DNA of 13,664 nt from an uncultured Candidatus Saccharibacteria bacterium (GTDB lineage Bacteria > Patescibacteriota > Saccharimonadia > Saccharimonadales > Saccharimonadaceae), in the NCBI GenBank assembly GCA_947364965.1, contig CANAUU010000019.1:1-13664 (forward strand), read 5' to 3'. Below the pieces are notes generated by a model. The model had not been told where the DNA came from. It did no database searches and saw nothing but the letters and a program-made list of their open reading frames with translations. The stretch's first letter is position 1. The number at the start of each line of letters is the position of its first letter. The position numbers were made by a program, and so were the translations under genes. Shown piece after piece: positions 1 to 5,497 of this stretch.

Positions 1-1
1 G

Positions 2-748
2 CCGTTCAAGATCCCGATGACAGCGGTGCAGGCGACTCGCGATATAGCGACGGCGCCGACCGTGACAATTGATTCGGAGACGGGTGGCTATGTGAACGTT
101 TTGATTCCGGTGGTTAAGCCGAGCGCTGTAACAGTAGCGATACTGGTCGGTACGGATGCTTCGACAAACATGATAAAAACGTCGGTGGCTACCTCGGATG
201 GCGTGATAGCGTCGGTACCGAGCGGGGCGACGATCAAAATCGTCGACAATAGCAAGACGTTCACGGATGTGGCGCCCGGAAACTGGGCGAACGACGCGAT
301 TGCTTTCGCTTCGGCCAGGGAGCTGTTTAGTGGGACTTCGGCGACGACATTCTCGCCCAACGTACCGATGACGCGTTCGATGCTGATGGTGGTTTTGGCT
401 CGGCTTGACGGAGCGAAGACTACTGGCGGCGAGACTTGGTATGAGCGAGGTGTCGAGTGGGCGATCCAGAAAGGGATTAGCGATGGTTCGGCTCCGGAAG
501 CTAATATCAGCCGCGAGCAGTTGGTGACAATGCTTTGGCGCTATTGCGGTTCCCCGTCGGGGGCTGGCAACGTGTCGGGTTATACCGATGCGGGTCAGAT
601 TAGCGGCTATGCGCAGGAAGCGATGGCTTGGGCGATCGAAAACGGAATCGTGAGCGGTTTCGGAGACGGTCGGCTGGGACCGCAAGGTCAGGCTACGCGG
701 GCGCAAGTTGCGCAGATGTTGATGAACCTCCTGAAAAGTTTGGCGTAA
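2..748 (+). CDS. SLH-domain surface protein, C-terminal part (5' end outside window)
   Basis: The frame is open to the left edge of the window, so the ATG at 17 is probably internal and the gene is cut. The visible part has about 80 residues of beta-rich, Val/Thr-rich sequence, then three SLH motifs. The first begins FTDVAPGNWANDAIAFA (about 245-390), the second covers about 435-555 and the third about 580-740, ending at the stop. Known of the family: SLH triplets anchor exported proteins non-covalently to secondary cell-wall polymers. Inference: this is the anchoring tail of a large secreted protein. The motif style (FSGTSATTFSP, SREQLVTMLWRY, TRAQVAQML) is that of SLH proteins of gut Clostridia and is unexpected beside Patescibacteria-type genes, which suggests transfer or an assembly join. 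A terminator follows. The domain call is very secure; the export signal lies outside the window. Confidence 0.9.
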   Translation, partial: PFKIPMTAVQATRDIATAPTVTIDSETGGYVNVLIPVVKPSAVTVAILVGTDASTNMIKTSVATSDGVIASVPSGATIKIVDNSKTFTDVAPGNWANDAIAFASARELFSGTSATTFSPNVPMTRSMLMVVLARLDGAKTTGGETWYERGVEWAIQKGISDGSAPEANISREQLVTMLWRYCGSPSGAGNVSGYTDAGQISGYAQEAMAWAIENGIVSGFGDGRLGPQGQATRAQVAQMLMNLLKSLA

Positions 749-819
749 AATACGCTTTGGCTGGATACGGCAGCTCGCTGTAGTTTAGTCGAAGGCGATT
801 AGCGCAAAGGCACTTTATG

Positions 820-850
820 GGCCGTCTGTCTTTTTGGCAGGCGGCCTTTT
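820..850 (+). terminator. Intrinsic terminator of the SLH gene
   Basis: The 9-bp stem GGCCGTCTG/CAGGCGGCC (820-828 with 838-846, one G-U pair) encloses a T-rich loop and is followed by TTTT. It lies about 70 bases after the SLH stop codon. The opposite strand has no T-run after the stem, so it mainly serves plus-strand transcription. Confidence 0.85.
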
Positions 851-923
851 CCTGGGTTTTGGGCGGAGTTTGTTTTGGTTTAACGGTATGTTTATCGGGT
901 GAGGCTGAGTTTATGAGTGAGGG

Positions 924-1508
924 CTATTTTTGTTTGAGGGCAAGACGAATGCGCTCTTCAACCGGGAGACTCGGGTCGACTTCGGCGAGGGCGGCGGAGG
1001 CTTCTTTCAGAGGGAAGCCGAGGGCGATGAGGGCATCGAGGGCTTCGTCGGCTGGACCGGTAGGAGTGGCGAGGGTGAATTTTGTTTCGGTGGCACCGTA
1101 GTGAGTGGGAAGACCGACTTTGTCACGGAGGTCAACGATGACGCGCTCGGCGGATTTTTTGCCGACACCGGAGGCTTTGGAGATGAAGGCGGCGTCGGTA
1201 TTGGCGATGGCGTTTCGGACTTCTTCGGGAGTGCCGAGGCTAAGGATACTGATAGCGGCTTTGGGGCCAATACCATTGACAGAAATGAGCATCTCGAAAA
1301 GTTTTTTCGCAGCGAGGCTGGTGAAGCCGTAGAGGTCTTCGGCGTTTTCGCGGAGGGAGTGATAGGTGTAGAATTTGAATTCGTCACCGAGGCTGATGCG
1401 TTCGGCGTCGGGGGCAGAAAGGATGAGTTCGTAGCCAACGCCGTGAACATCAATAATGACAGAGGCGGGGAGTTTTTCGGTGATGGTGCCGACGAGGTGG
1501 GCAATCAT
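924..1508 (-). CDS. ruvA: Holliday junction branch-migration protein RuvA
   Basis: The product is 194 residues, the usual RuvA length. RuvA tetramers bind the four-way junction and load the RuvB motor. Seen: an N-terminal OB-fold domain (residues 1-62, MIAHLVGTITEK start and HGVGYEL), two helix-hairpin-helix motifs in domain II (SVNGIGPKAA around 77-85 and ASGVGKKSAERVI around 112-124), and a C-terminal domain III (about 152-194, DEALDALIALGF) that contacts RuvB. The ATG overlaps the stop of the upstream gene by one base (TAATG), so translation is probably coupled to the secreted protein encoded before it. No ruvB is present in the window, and no terminator is obvious after the stop. Confidence 0.97.
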   Translation of the reverse strand: MIAHLVGTITEKLPASVIIDVHGVGYELILSAPDAERISLGDEFKFYTYHSLRENAEDLYGFTSLAAKKLFEMLISVNGIGPKAAISILSLGTPEEVRNAIANTDAAFISKASGVGKKSAERVIVDLRDKVGLPTHYGATETKFTLATPTGPADEALDALIALGFPLKEASAALAEVDPSLPVEERIRLALKQK

Positions 1509-2023
1509 TAGAAGCTCTCTCGCTCAAAGTGGTCGGCGATTTCGTCGCGATTTTTATGAGATTTGCGAGATTTTTTGCGGGCGATGAGGTTGATGACGAT
1601 GATGAGAACGAGAGTGAGGACAAGGACGGAGGCGGAGAGGATGAGGGGCCAGATTTCGGGGTCAACCTCAACGCCGAGCTGATCTTCGATGAAAGAGAGG
1701 ATGGGGTTGGCGGTGGATGCGGCGTTCGTTTCGGAGTCGGATTCGGGGTTGTTCTCGGGAAGAGCTGGATCGGGATTTTCGGTGGCTCCAGTGGTGGCTT
1801 CAGGGCTGTTCTCGCTAGCGATAGGAGTTTCGGGGACTTCTGGAGTGTCGAAAGTTGTTGGTGTGTCTGGAGTTTCGGCGGTAGGGGTCGAGGTGGGCTC
1901 CTCAATGGTGCCGGTGACGACGTCACCGAGAGCGGTGGCGTAGGCTGGCGCAGTGACGAGAGCTAGGGTCGTGGCTAGGCTGGCCATAGCTAGAGGAAGG
2001 GTAAAGATAAGTTTTTTGAACAT
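1508..2023 (-). CDS. Secreted, membrane-anchored Pro/Thr/Glu-rich stalk protein
   Basis: I do not recognise a family. The 171-residue product has a signal peptide (positive FKK start, hydrophobic core 5-25, likely cleavage after APAYA at 29). A low-complexity stretch rich in P, T, E and S follows (about 40-105, with repeated TPxTP/PETP-like units). Next come a short folded-looking patch (107-123), one transmembrane helix (about 124-148) and a strongly basic tail starting RKKSRKSHKNR. The topology resembles a surface stalk held by a C-terminal membrane anchor; no LPxTG motif is seen. The start is set by a strong AAGGAG Shine-Dalgarno (about 2029-2034) and a promoter just upstream. It is first in a two-gene unit with ruvA, with which it shares one base. 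Its link to recombination is unknown. Confidence 0.85.
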   Translation of the reverse strand: MFKKLIFTLPLAMASLATTLALVTAPAYATALGDVVTGTIEEPTSTPTAETPDTPTTFDTPEVPETPIASENSPEATTGATENPDPALPENNPESDSETNAASTANPILSFIEDQLGVEVDPEIWPLILSASVLVLTLVLIIVINLIARKKSRKSHKNRDEIADHFERESF

Positions 2024-2045
2024 AATAACTCCTTGTATTGCTAGT

Positions 2046-2054
2046 ATTGTAGCA
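2046..2054 (-). promoter_or_regulatory. Extended -10 promoter TGCTACAAT for the stalk protein-ruvA unit
   Basis: TG at 2054-2053, a spacer C, then TACAAT at 2051-2046. Transcription is predicted to start near 2039, giving a leader of about 16 nt that contains AAGGAG before the ATG at 2023. No convincing -35 box is seen, as expected for an extended -10 promoter. Confidence 0.6.
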
Positions 2055-2117
2055 TAACTTGCGGGATTGGCGAGGGGCTATGTTTTGGATCTAGTGGTTG
2101 GTGTTAGCGGGTGATTA

Positions 2118-2885
2118 TTATTTTATAATGTTGCCGAGGTGCTCCCACTCGCCGGTGAAGTTATTGAGGACTTGGAGATTGGATGAGTCGGAGCCGAGGG
2201 TATAGGTTCTTTCGGTTTGGACTTCGCGGGTGCCACCTTCAAGGCCAGTGAAGGTATAACCTTCCTCTTCGCTAAAATCGCGATCTTTGATAAAGTAGCC
2301 TAGGTAGACTTTGCCGACTTCAAAATCAGGGTCCTGGATTGAGAATTCTGCAATAGTGCTACGGTCTGGCTTGAGGTGGCGTAGTTTGTCGCAGTGGGCT
2401 TGGTTGGCGTGCTCGCAATATTGATCGAAGTCCATGACGCCGCCGTAGCGGTAGAAGGTTTTCGTGCTGCCGGGTTCGAGGTTGCCCTTGAAGCTTTCGA
2501 GGATAGTCATTTTGCCGAAGGAGACGATTGCGGTGCTGTGGTCTGCTGCTTTGGCGTAGTTAGTAGCGCCATCGATGGAGTCAATGAAGACGATAGCGAC
2601 GGCGTCGCTGGCCTCTTGAAGTTTGGCGGGGATTTTATAGTCCGAGCCCACGATGTTGAGAAGGTATCCTCCCGAACCGATTTCATCTTGGTTGAACTCT
2701 GTGCGATTGTCGTAGGTCGGTCTTTTGGAAAAATCAATAATGACTGGGGCGGAGGCTGTTTCATCGAAGATCGGAGTATCGTCTTGTTTATTGAGAGTAT
2801 TGAAGACGAGGATACTGCAGATTATGATGGTTGCAATTGTCAGGGCGCTGGCTATACCGAGAGTGATTTTGGTAGAGTTTTTCAT
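2118..2885 (-). CDS. Membrane-anchored extracellular protein of unknown function
   Basis: The product is 255 residues. An N-terminal signal anchor (hydrophobic residues about 8-29 after MKNSTK) precedes a wholly extracytoplasmic domain of about 220 residues with alternating beta strands. Cys23 lies in the anchor but lacks a lipobox (III-C, no small residue before Cys), so it is not a clear lipoprotein. C157 and C165 (CEHANQAHC) could form a disulfide and so be a client of the DsbA-like protein encoded at 8551-9246. The pattern AVAIVFIDSID, ILESFKGNLEPG and TFYRYGG loosely recalls uncharacterised NTR/TIMP-like OB-fold secreted proteins of Bacillota, but I cannot confirm this. The start is supported by AAGGAGG about 12 nt upstream, inside a hairpin loop. 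It has its own promoter and lies 150 bases after ruvC. Confidence 0.85.
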   Translation of the reverse strand: MKNSTKITLGIASALTIATIIICSILVFNTLNKQDDTPIFDETASAPVIIDFSKRPTYDNRTEFNQDEIGSGGYLLNIVGSDYKIPAKLQEASDAVAIVFIDSIDGATNYAKAADHSTAIVSFGKMTILESFKGNLEPGSTKTFYRYGGVMDFDQYCEHANQAHCDKLRHLKPDRSTIAEFSIQDPDFEVGKVYLGYFIKDRDFSEEEGYTFTGLEGGTREVQTERTYTLGSDSSNLQVLNNFTGEWEHLGNIIK

Positions 2886-2891
2886 AATGAT

Positions 2892-2919
2892 CGTTAAAAC
2901 CTCCTTGCAAGTTTTAACG
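2892..2919 (-). promoter_or_regulatory. Hairpin presenting the Shine-Dalgarno in its loop
   Basis: A perfect 9-bp inverted repeat (2892-2900 CGTTAAAAC with 2911-2919 GTTTTAACG on the plus strand) encloses a 10-nt loop. On the mRNA this loop reads TTGCAAGGAG, so AAGGAGG sits in the loop and at the stem edge, just before the ATG at 2885. The stem is AT-rich and could act as a weak translational control or simply keep the site exposed. Confidence 0.6.
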
Positions 2920-2934
2920 TTGATATATATTTAT

Positions 2935-2943
2935 ATTATAGCA
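2935..2943 (-). promoter_or_regulatory. Extended -10 promoter TGCTATAAT
   Basis: TGC at 2943-2941 and TATAAT at 2940-2935, a perfect consensus -10. It drives the gene starting at 2885 with a leader of roughly 43 nt that carries the Shine-Dalgarno hairpin. Confidence 0.75.
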
Positions 2944-3035
2944 TTTGGTTGTGAAGTGTGAGGAATTTGTTGGTCTCGGAACTAGCTCTTGGAGGAGTAG
3001 TTATGGCTGGTTGGTTTTATGACGAGGGGTGATCT

Positions 3036-3509
3036 TCATAATGCGGAGGTATTCTTCGCAATGAAGGAGTGGACGATGGCGGCGGCGAGGGCGTCGGCGG
3101 CGTCGTCGGGTTTTGGGACTTGGTCGAGGTGGAGGTGGAGGCGGACCATTTCTTGGATTTGGGGTTTGTGGGCTTGGCCATAGCCGCAGATGGCCTTCTT
3201 AATCTGGTTCGGGCTGTATTCGAAAATTGGCATGTTATACTGTTTCGCGACGAGAAGGCAGACGCCGCGGGCTTCGGCGACGGAGATGCCGGTGGTGATG
3301 TTTTGTTTGAAGAAGAGTTTTTCGATAGACATGACGTCGGGGTGATTCTGGTCGATGATTTCGTGGAGGGAGTTGTAGATATCTTCGAGACGGTCGGGTA
3401 GGGGGGTGTGGGGAGGAGTGGCGATTACGCCGTAGTCGAGGGCGGTGGTGCCTTCGATGACGCCGAAACCGCAGATACCAGTGCCGGGGTCGATACCTAG
3501 AATGCGCAT
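3036..3509 (-). CDS. ruvC: Holliday junction endonuclease RuvC
   Basis: The product is 157 residues, close to the family norm. RuvC is a dimeric RNase H-fold nuclease that cuts Holliday junctions symmetrically, using four acidic residues and divalent metal. All four are visible: D7 in MRILGIDPGTG, E63 in MSIEKLFF, and D136 and D139 in PDDAADALA. FFKQN (66-70) and the substrate-binding stretch QIKKAICGYGQAHKPQIQ also fit the family. The ATG lies 3 bases after the radA stop, so the two form one operon and ruvC is probably translated by coupling; no separate promoter is seen. Confidence 0.98.
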   Translation of the reverse strand: MRILGIDPGTGICGFGVIEGTTALDYGVIATPPHTPLPDRLEDIYNSLHEIIDQNHPDVMSIEKLFFKQNITTGISVAEARGVCLLVAKQYNMPIFEYSPNQIKKAICGYGQAHKPQIQEMVRLHLHLDQVPKPDDAADALAAAIVHSFIAKNTSAL

Positions 3510-3512
3510 AGT

Positions 3513-4868
3513 CTATTTATTAACATATTTGATTAGAGTATCGCGGAGGTCGCGGACGGGGATGACGAAAGAGTCTTTGATGGTGGCGGGGGCGATGGCA
3601 CGGGTGAAGCCGAGTTTTTTCGCTTCGGAGATGCGCTGGTCAGGACGGAAGGCAGAGCGGATTTCGCCACCGAGACCGACTTCGCCGAAGACGACGTATT
3701 CCTCGGAGAGTTTGCGACCGGCAACGGCACTTGCGATGGCGAGGCAGATGGCGAGATCGGCGGCGGAATCCTGGAGTTTTAGTCCGCCAACGACGTTGAC
3801 GAAGATGTCTTGGTCGGAGAGTTTGAGTTTCGTGCGGCGTTCGAGGACGGCGATGAGGAGGTTCAAGCGGTTCAGGTCGCAGCCGGAGGCGGTGCGCTTC
3901 GGGTAGCCGAAATTCGATGGAGTGACGAGGGCCTGGATTTCGACGAGGATGGGACGAGTGCCTTCTAATGTCGCGAGAATGATAGAGCCGTCGGTGTTTT
4001 GGCGTTCGGCGAGGAGGGCGGCGGAAGGGTTTTTCACTTCAGAGAGGCCTTGCTGGTCCATTTCAAAAATGGCGGCTTCGGTTGTCGAACCGAAACGATT
4101 CTTCACGGCGCGGACGGTTTTGAACCCGCCATAGCGGTCGCCCTCGAAATTAAGAACGACGTCGACGAGGTGTTCGAGGACTTTCGGGCCGGCCAAAGTT
4201 CCCTCTTTCGTGACGTGACCGACGATGATAACAGCGGTGCCGGAGGTTTTCGCGGCGCGGATGATGAGGTTGCCGCAGTTGGTGACCTGGGAAATGCCAC
4301 CGGGGGCGGAGGCGATTTCGGCGAGGGTGAGGGTCTGAATGGAGTCGACGATAACGAGGTCGAACTCGCCGCCTTCGATGGTTTTCGCGATATCATTAGC
4401 GCTGGTGGAGCTGGCGAACTTCAGATTGTCGGATTTGGCGCCGAGGCGAACGGCGCGGAGCTTGACCTGGCTAGCGGATTCCTCACCGGAGATGTAGAGG
4501 ACGGTGCGGGTCTCGGCGATTTTCGCGCAGATTTGCATGAGGAGGGTGGATTTGCCGATGCCGGGCTGGCCGGCGAGGAGCGAAACCGAGCCGAGGAGGA
4601 TGCCGCCGCTGAGGACGGTGTTGAGGTCGGGAAAGCCGGTTTTCAGACGTTCTTTTTCAGTCGAGATTTCGAGGTCGTTGATGGAAGCGTAATTCAAGAC
4701 TTTGCCGGAGGCTTGTCCGCGGGAGATGGCGGATTTTTCGTCGCGTTCTTTATCTGCGGATTGCTCCAAGAGGGAGTTCCAGGCGCCGCATTTGCTGCAG
4801 CGGCCGTTCCAGCTGGTATAGATGGCGCCGCATTGCTGGCAGACAAATTGAGAGTGGGGTTTTGCCAT
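3513..4868 (-). CDS. radA: DNA repair protein RadA (Sms)
   Basis: The product is 451 residues from the chosen start, the standard length. RadA is a RecA-like hexameric ATPase that processes recombination intermediates and extends D-loops. Seen in order: an N-terminal C4 zinc finger (C10, C13, C24, C27), Walker A GQPGIGKST (100-108), Walker B LVIVDS (171-176), the RadA signature KNRFG (256-260), and a C-terminal Lon-protease-like domain (about 355-445, VNVVGGLKLQDSAADLA) that is a scaffold in this family. I chose the ATG at 4868 over the in-frame ATG at 4883. The protein then begins MAKPHSQFVC as in homologues, and the -10 box TATAAT (4880-4875) would overlap an mRNA starting farther upstream. 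With this start the mRNA is predicted to be leaderless. First gene of the radA-ruvC operon. Confidence 0.98.
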   Translation of the reverse strand: MAKPHSQFVCQQCGAIYTSWNGRCSKCGAWNSLLEQSADKERDEKSAISRGQASGKVLNYASINDLEISTEKERLKTGFPDLNTVLSGGILLGSVSLLAGQPGIGKSTLLMQICAKIAETRTVLYISGEESASQVKLRAVRLGAKSDNLKFASSTSANDIAKTIEGGEFDLVIVDSIQTLTLAEIASAPGGISQVTNCGNLIIRAAKTSGTAVIIVGHVTKEGTLAGPKVLEHLVDVVLNFEGDRYGGFKTVRAVKNRFGSTTEAAIFEMDQQGLSEVKNPSAALLAERQNTDGSIILATLEGTRPILVEIQALVTPSNFGYPKRTASGCDLNRLNLLIAVLERRTKLKLSDQDIFVNVVGGLKLQDSAADLAICLAIASAVAGRKLSEEYVVFGEVGLGGEIRSAFRPDQRISEAKKLGFTRAIAPATIKDSFVIPVRDLRDTLIKYVNK

Positions 4869-4874
4869 AGGGAT

Positions 4875-4880
4875 ATTATA
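4875..4880 (-). promoter_or_regulatory. radA -10 box, predicting a leaderless mRNA
   Basis: A perfect TATAAT ends exactly 6 nt before the ATG at 4868, so the start of transcription should coincide with the start codon. It is preceded by GTG rather than a strict TGn element, and no clear -35 is seen. Confidence 0.65.
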
Positions 4881-4924
4881 CACTATTTTGCGGACAATTC
4901 GGTCTTGAAATTGCTTTAGTATGA

Positions 4925-4933
4925 TGCTAGAAT
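4925..4933 (+). promoter_or_regulatory. Possible extended -10 (TGCTAGAAT) for a very short plus-strand transcript
   Basis: TGC plus TAGAAT (5 of 6 matches to TATAAT) precedes the terminator-like hairpin at 4949-4982. A start near 4940 would give an RNA of only about 43 nt. No protein gene lies between them. Weak evidence. Confidence 0.25.
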
Positions 4934-4948
4934 GGGGTTGTTAGGTTT

Positions 4949-4982
4949 TTACTTTCGCTTCTTTTTAGCGAAAGTAATTTTT
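4949..4982 (+). terminator. Orphan intrinsic terminator-like hairpin
   Basis: A perfect 11-bp stem (TTACTTTCGCT 4949-4959 with AGCGAAAGTAA 4967-4977), loop TCTTTTT, followed by TTTTT (4978-4982). The T-run lies on the plus strand only, yet there is no plus-strand gene upstream (radA is on the other strand). Either it ends antisense or spurious transcription toward 5240, or it ends a tiny RNA from 4925-4933. It overlaps the 3' end of the candidate minus-strand small ORF. Confidence 0.6.
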
Positions 4983-5038
4983 ATCTGGAATAGAGTAATC
5001 CAGACTTGCATACGTTTTATAGAAAAGCGTATTTTCAT
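4949..5038 (-). CDS. Candidate small basic peptide, 29 aa
   Basis: Too short for a secure call. The ATG at 5038 is preceded by AAAGGAGG (5053-5046) at an ideal 7-nt spacing, the best evidence that it is translated. The peptide starts MKIRFSIKRM, has an aromatic/aliphatic centre (VWITLFQIKITF) and ends with a Lys/Arg cluster, so it is cationic and amphipathic. Only a weak promoter is visible upstream (TTGGTA, 18 nt, TACGCT at 5108-5103). It has no homologue that I recognise and no terminator of its own; radA follows with its own promoter. Alternatives are a leader peptide or chance. Confidence 0.35.
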   Translation of the reverse strand: MKIRFSIKRMQVWITLFQIKITFAKKKRK

Positions 5039-5229
5039 AACCTGCCCTCCTTTCTCCCTTGTTAAAGTTGCGTCATCAAGACCGAAATTTGTCCGTGAAA
5101 TTAGCGTAGCATACTTTGAAGACTTTTACCAAGCACAAGCACGAAGATTTTGAGTTTTGGGGATTGTGGCTATGGTGAGGATGATGGCTCCCGCAGTTAG
5201 GAAGATTTTGCTTGCGGTTTGAAAATGTG

Positions 5230-5238
5230 TGATATAAT
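5230..5238 (+). promoter_or_regulatory. Extended -10 promoter TGATATAAT of the FISUMP surface-protein gene
   Basis: TG at 5230-5231, A, then TATAAT at 5233-5238; a possible weak -35 is TTGCGG at 5212-5217. The predicted start is 5244-5246, which coincides with the first base of the long RNA helix in the leader. This leaves an untranslated leader of about 250 nt, very long for this window. Confidence 0.75.
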
Positions 5239-5240
5239 GG

Positions 5241-5395
5241 GGTTGTCTATACAATGTGTTATTAAACGAGTAAATCGTTTTTGTTTATCTTCGGTTTTTA
5301 CTGTTGAAATGGCGCCGTAAGGCACAGTGCAGTAGAAAATCGAAAGGTTTACTCGACGCGTTGTATAGACACCCTTGCGGCGTCATTTTTGTTGT
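5241..5395 (+). ncRNA. Candidate structured leader RNA: three-helix rod with loop-to-tail pseudoknot
   Basis: Pairings worked out by hand: helix 1, 5244-5259 with 5356-5371 (16 bp, two G-U); helix 2, 5267-5276 with 5346-5355 (10 bp, one G-U); helix 3, 5292-5303 with 5330-5342 (12 bp, one bulged A, two G-U). The apical loop (5304-5329) contains GGCGCCGTAAGG (5311-5322), which pairs over 12 contiguous bp (two G-U) with CCTTGCGGCGTC (5373-5384), directly after helix 1. ATTTTT follows at 5385-5390. The loop can alternatively form a small GCC-GTAA-GGC hairpin. It starts at the predicted transcription start and lies in the leader of a surface-protein gene. I recognise no known riboswitch or RNA class. 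The outer helix also resembles terminal inverted repeats of a small mobile element (16 of 19 identical), but the differences preserve G-U pairing, which favours an RNA. Confidence 0.65.
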
Positions 5396-5485
5396 AGGGC
5401 TTTAGTAGTTCCGGCCAGAGATTGACCGGGATGAGGCGAAAAGGTTCGGACGGAAGTGGCGCGCGGGGTGTCTATCAACAACAAA

Positions 5486-5491
5486 AGGAGG
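5486..5491 (+). promoter_or_regulatory. Shine-Dalgarno that decides the surface-protein start
   Basis: AGGAGG lies 6 nt before the ATG at 5498 and thereby excludes the upstream in-frame GTG at 5456. The A-run preceding it (5478-5486) can pair with TTTTGTTGT at 5387-5395, and GGGTGTCTAT (5466-5475) can pair with 5365-5374 in the structured leader. Confidence 0.85.
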
Positions 5492-5497
5492 GCTGTG

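Noticed and set aside
3003..3032. 9-codon plus-strand ORF after GGAGGAG
   Set aside because: Good spacing, but too short, with no promoter and no terminator; likely chance between ruvC and the next promoter.
3999..4919. 306-codon open frame on the plus strand
   Set aside because: Lies antisense to radA, which has every family motif. The Gly/Asp/Glu-rich product is a shadow of the opposite strand's codon pattern. The same applies to 930-1511 opposite ruvA.
4932..5153. 73-codon open frame on the plus strand
   Set aside because: Its ATG lies inside a possible -10, it has no Shine-Dalgarno, and the frame runs through a terminator hairpin.
5456..5497. Upstream GTG start for the surface protein
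   Set aside because: No Shine-Dalgarno, and the extra residues do not look like a signal peptide. AGGAGG 6 nt before the ATG at 5498 is decisive.
5241..5497. T-box or c-di-GMP riboswitch
   Set aside because: The rod and a GTGGCGCGCGG stretch superficially recall a T-box, but the conserved AGGGTGGNACCGCG sequence is absent and the gene is not an amino-acid gene. GEMM core motifs are also absent.
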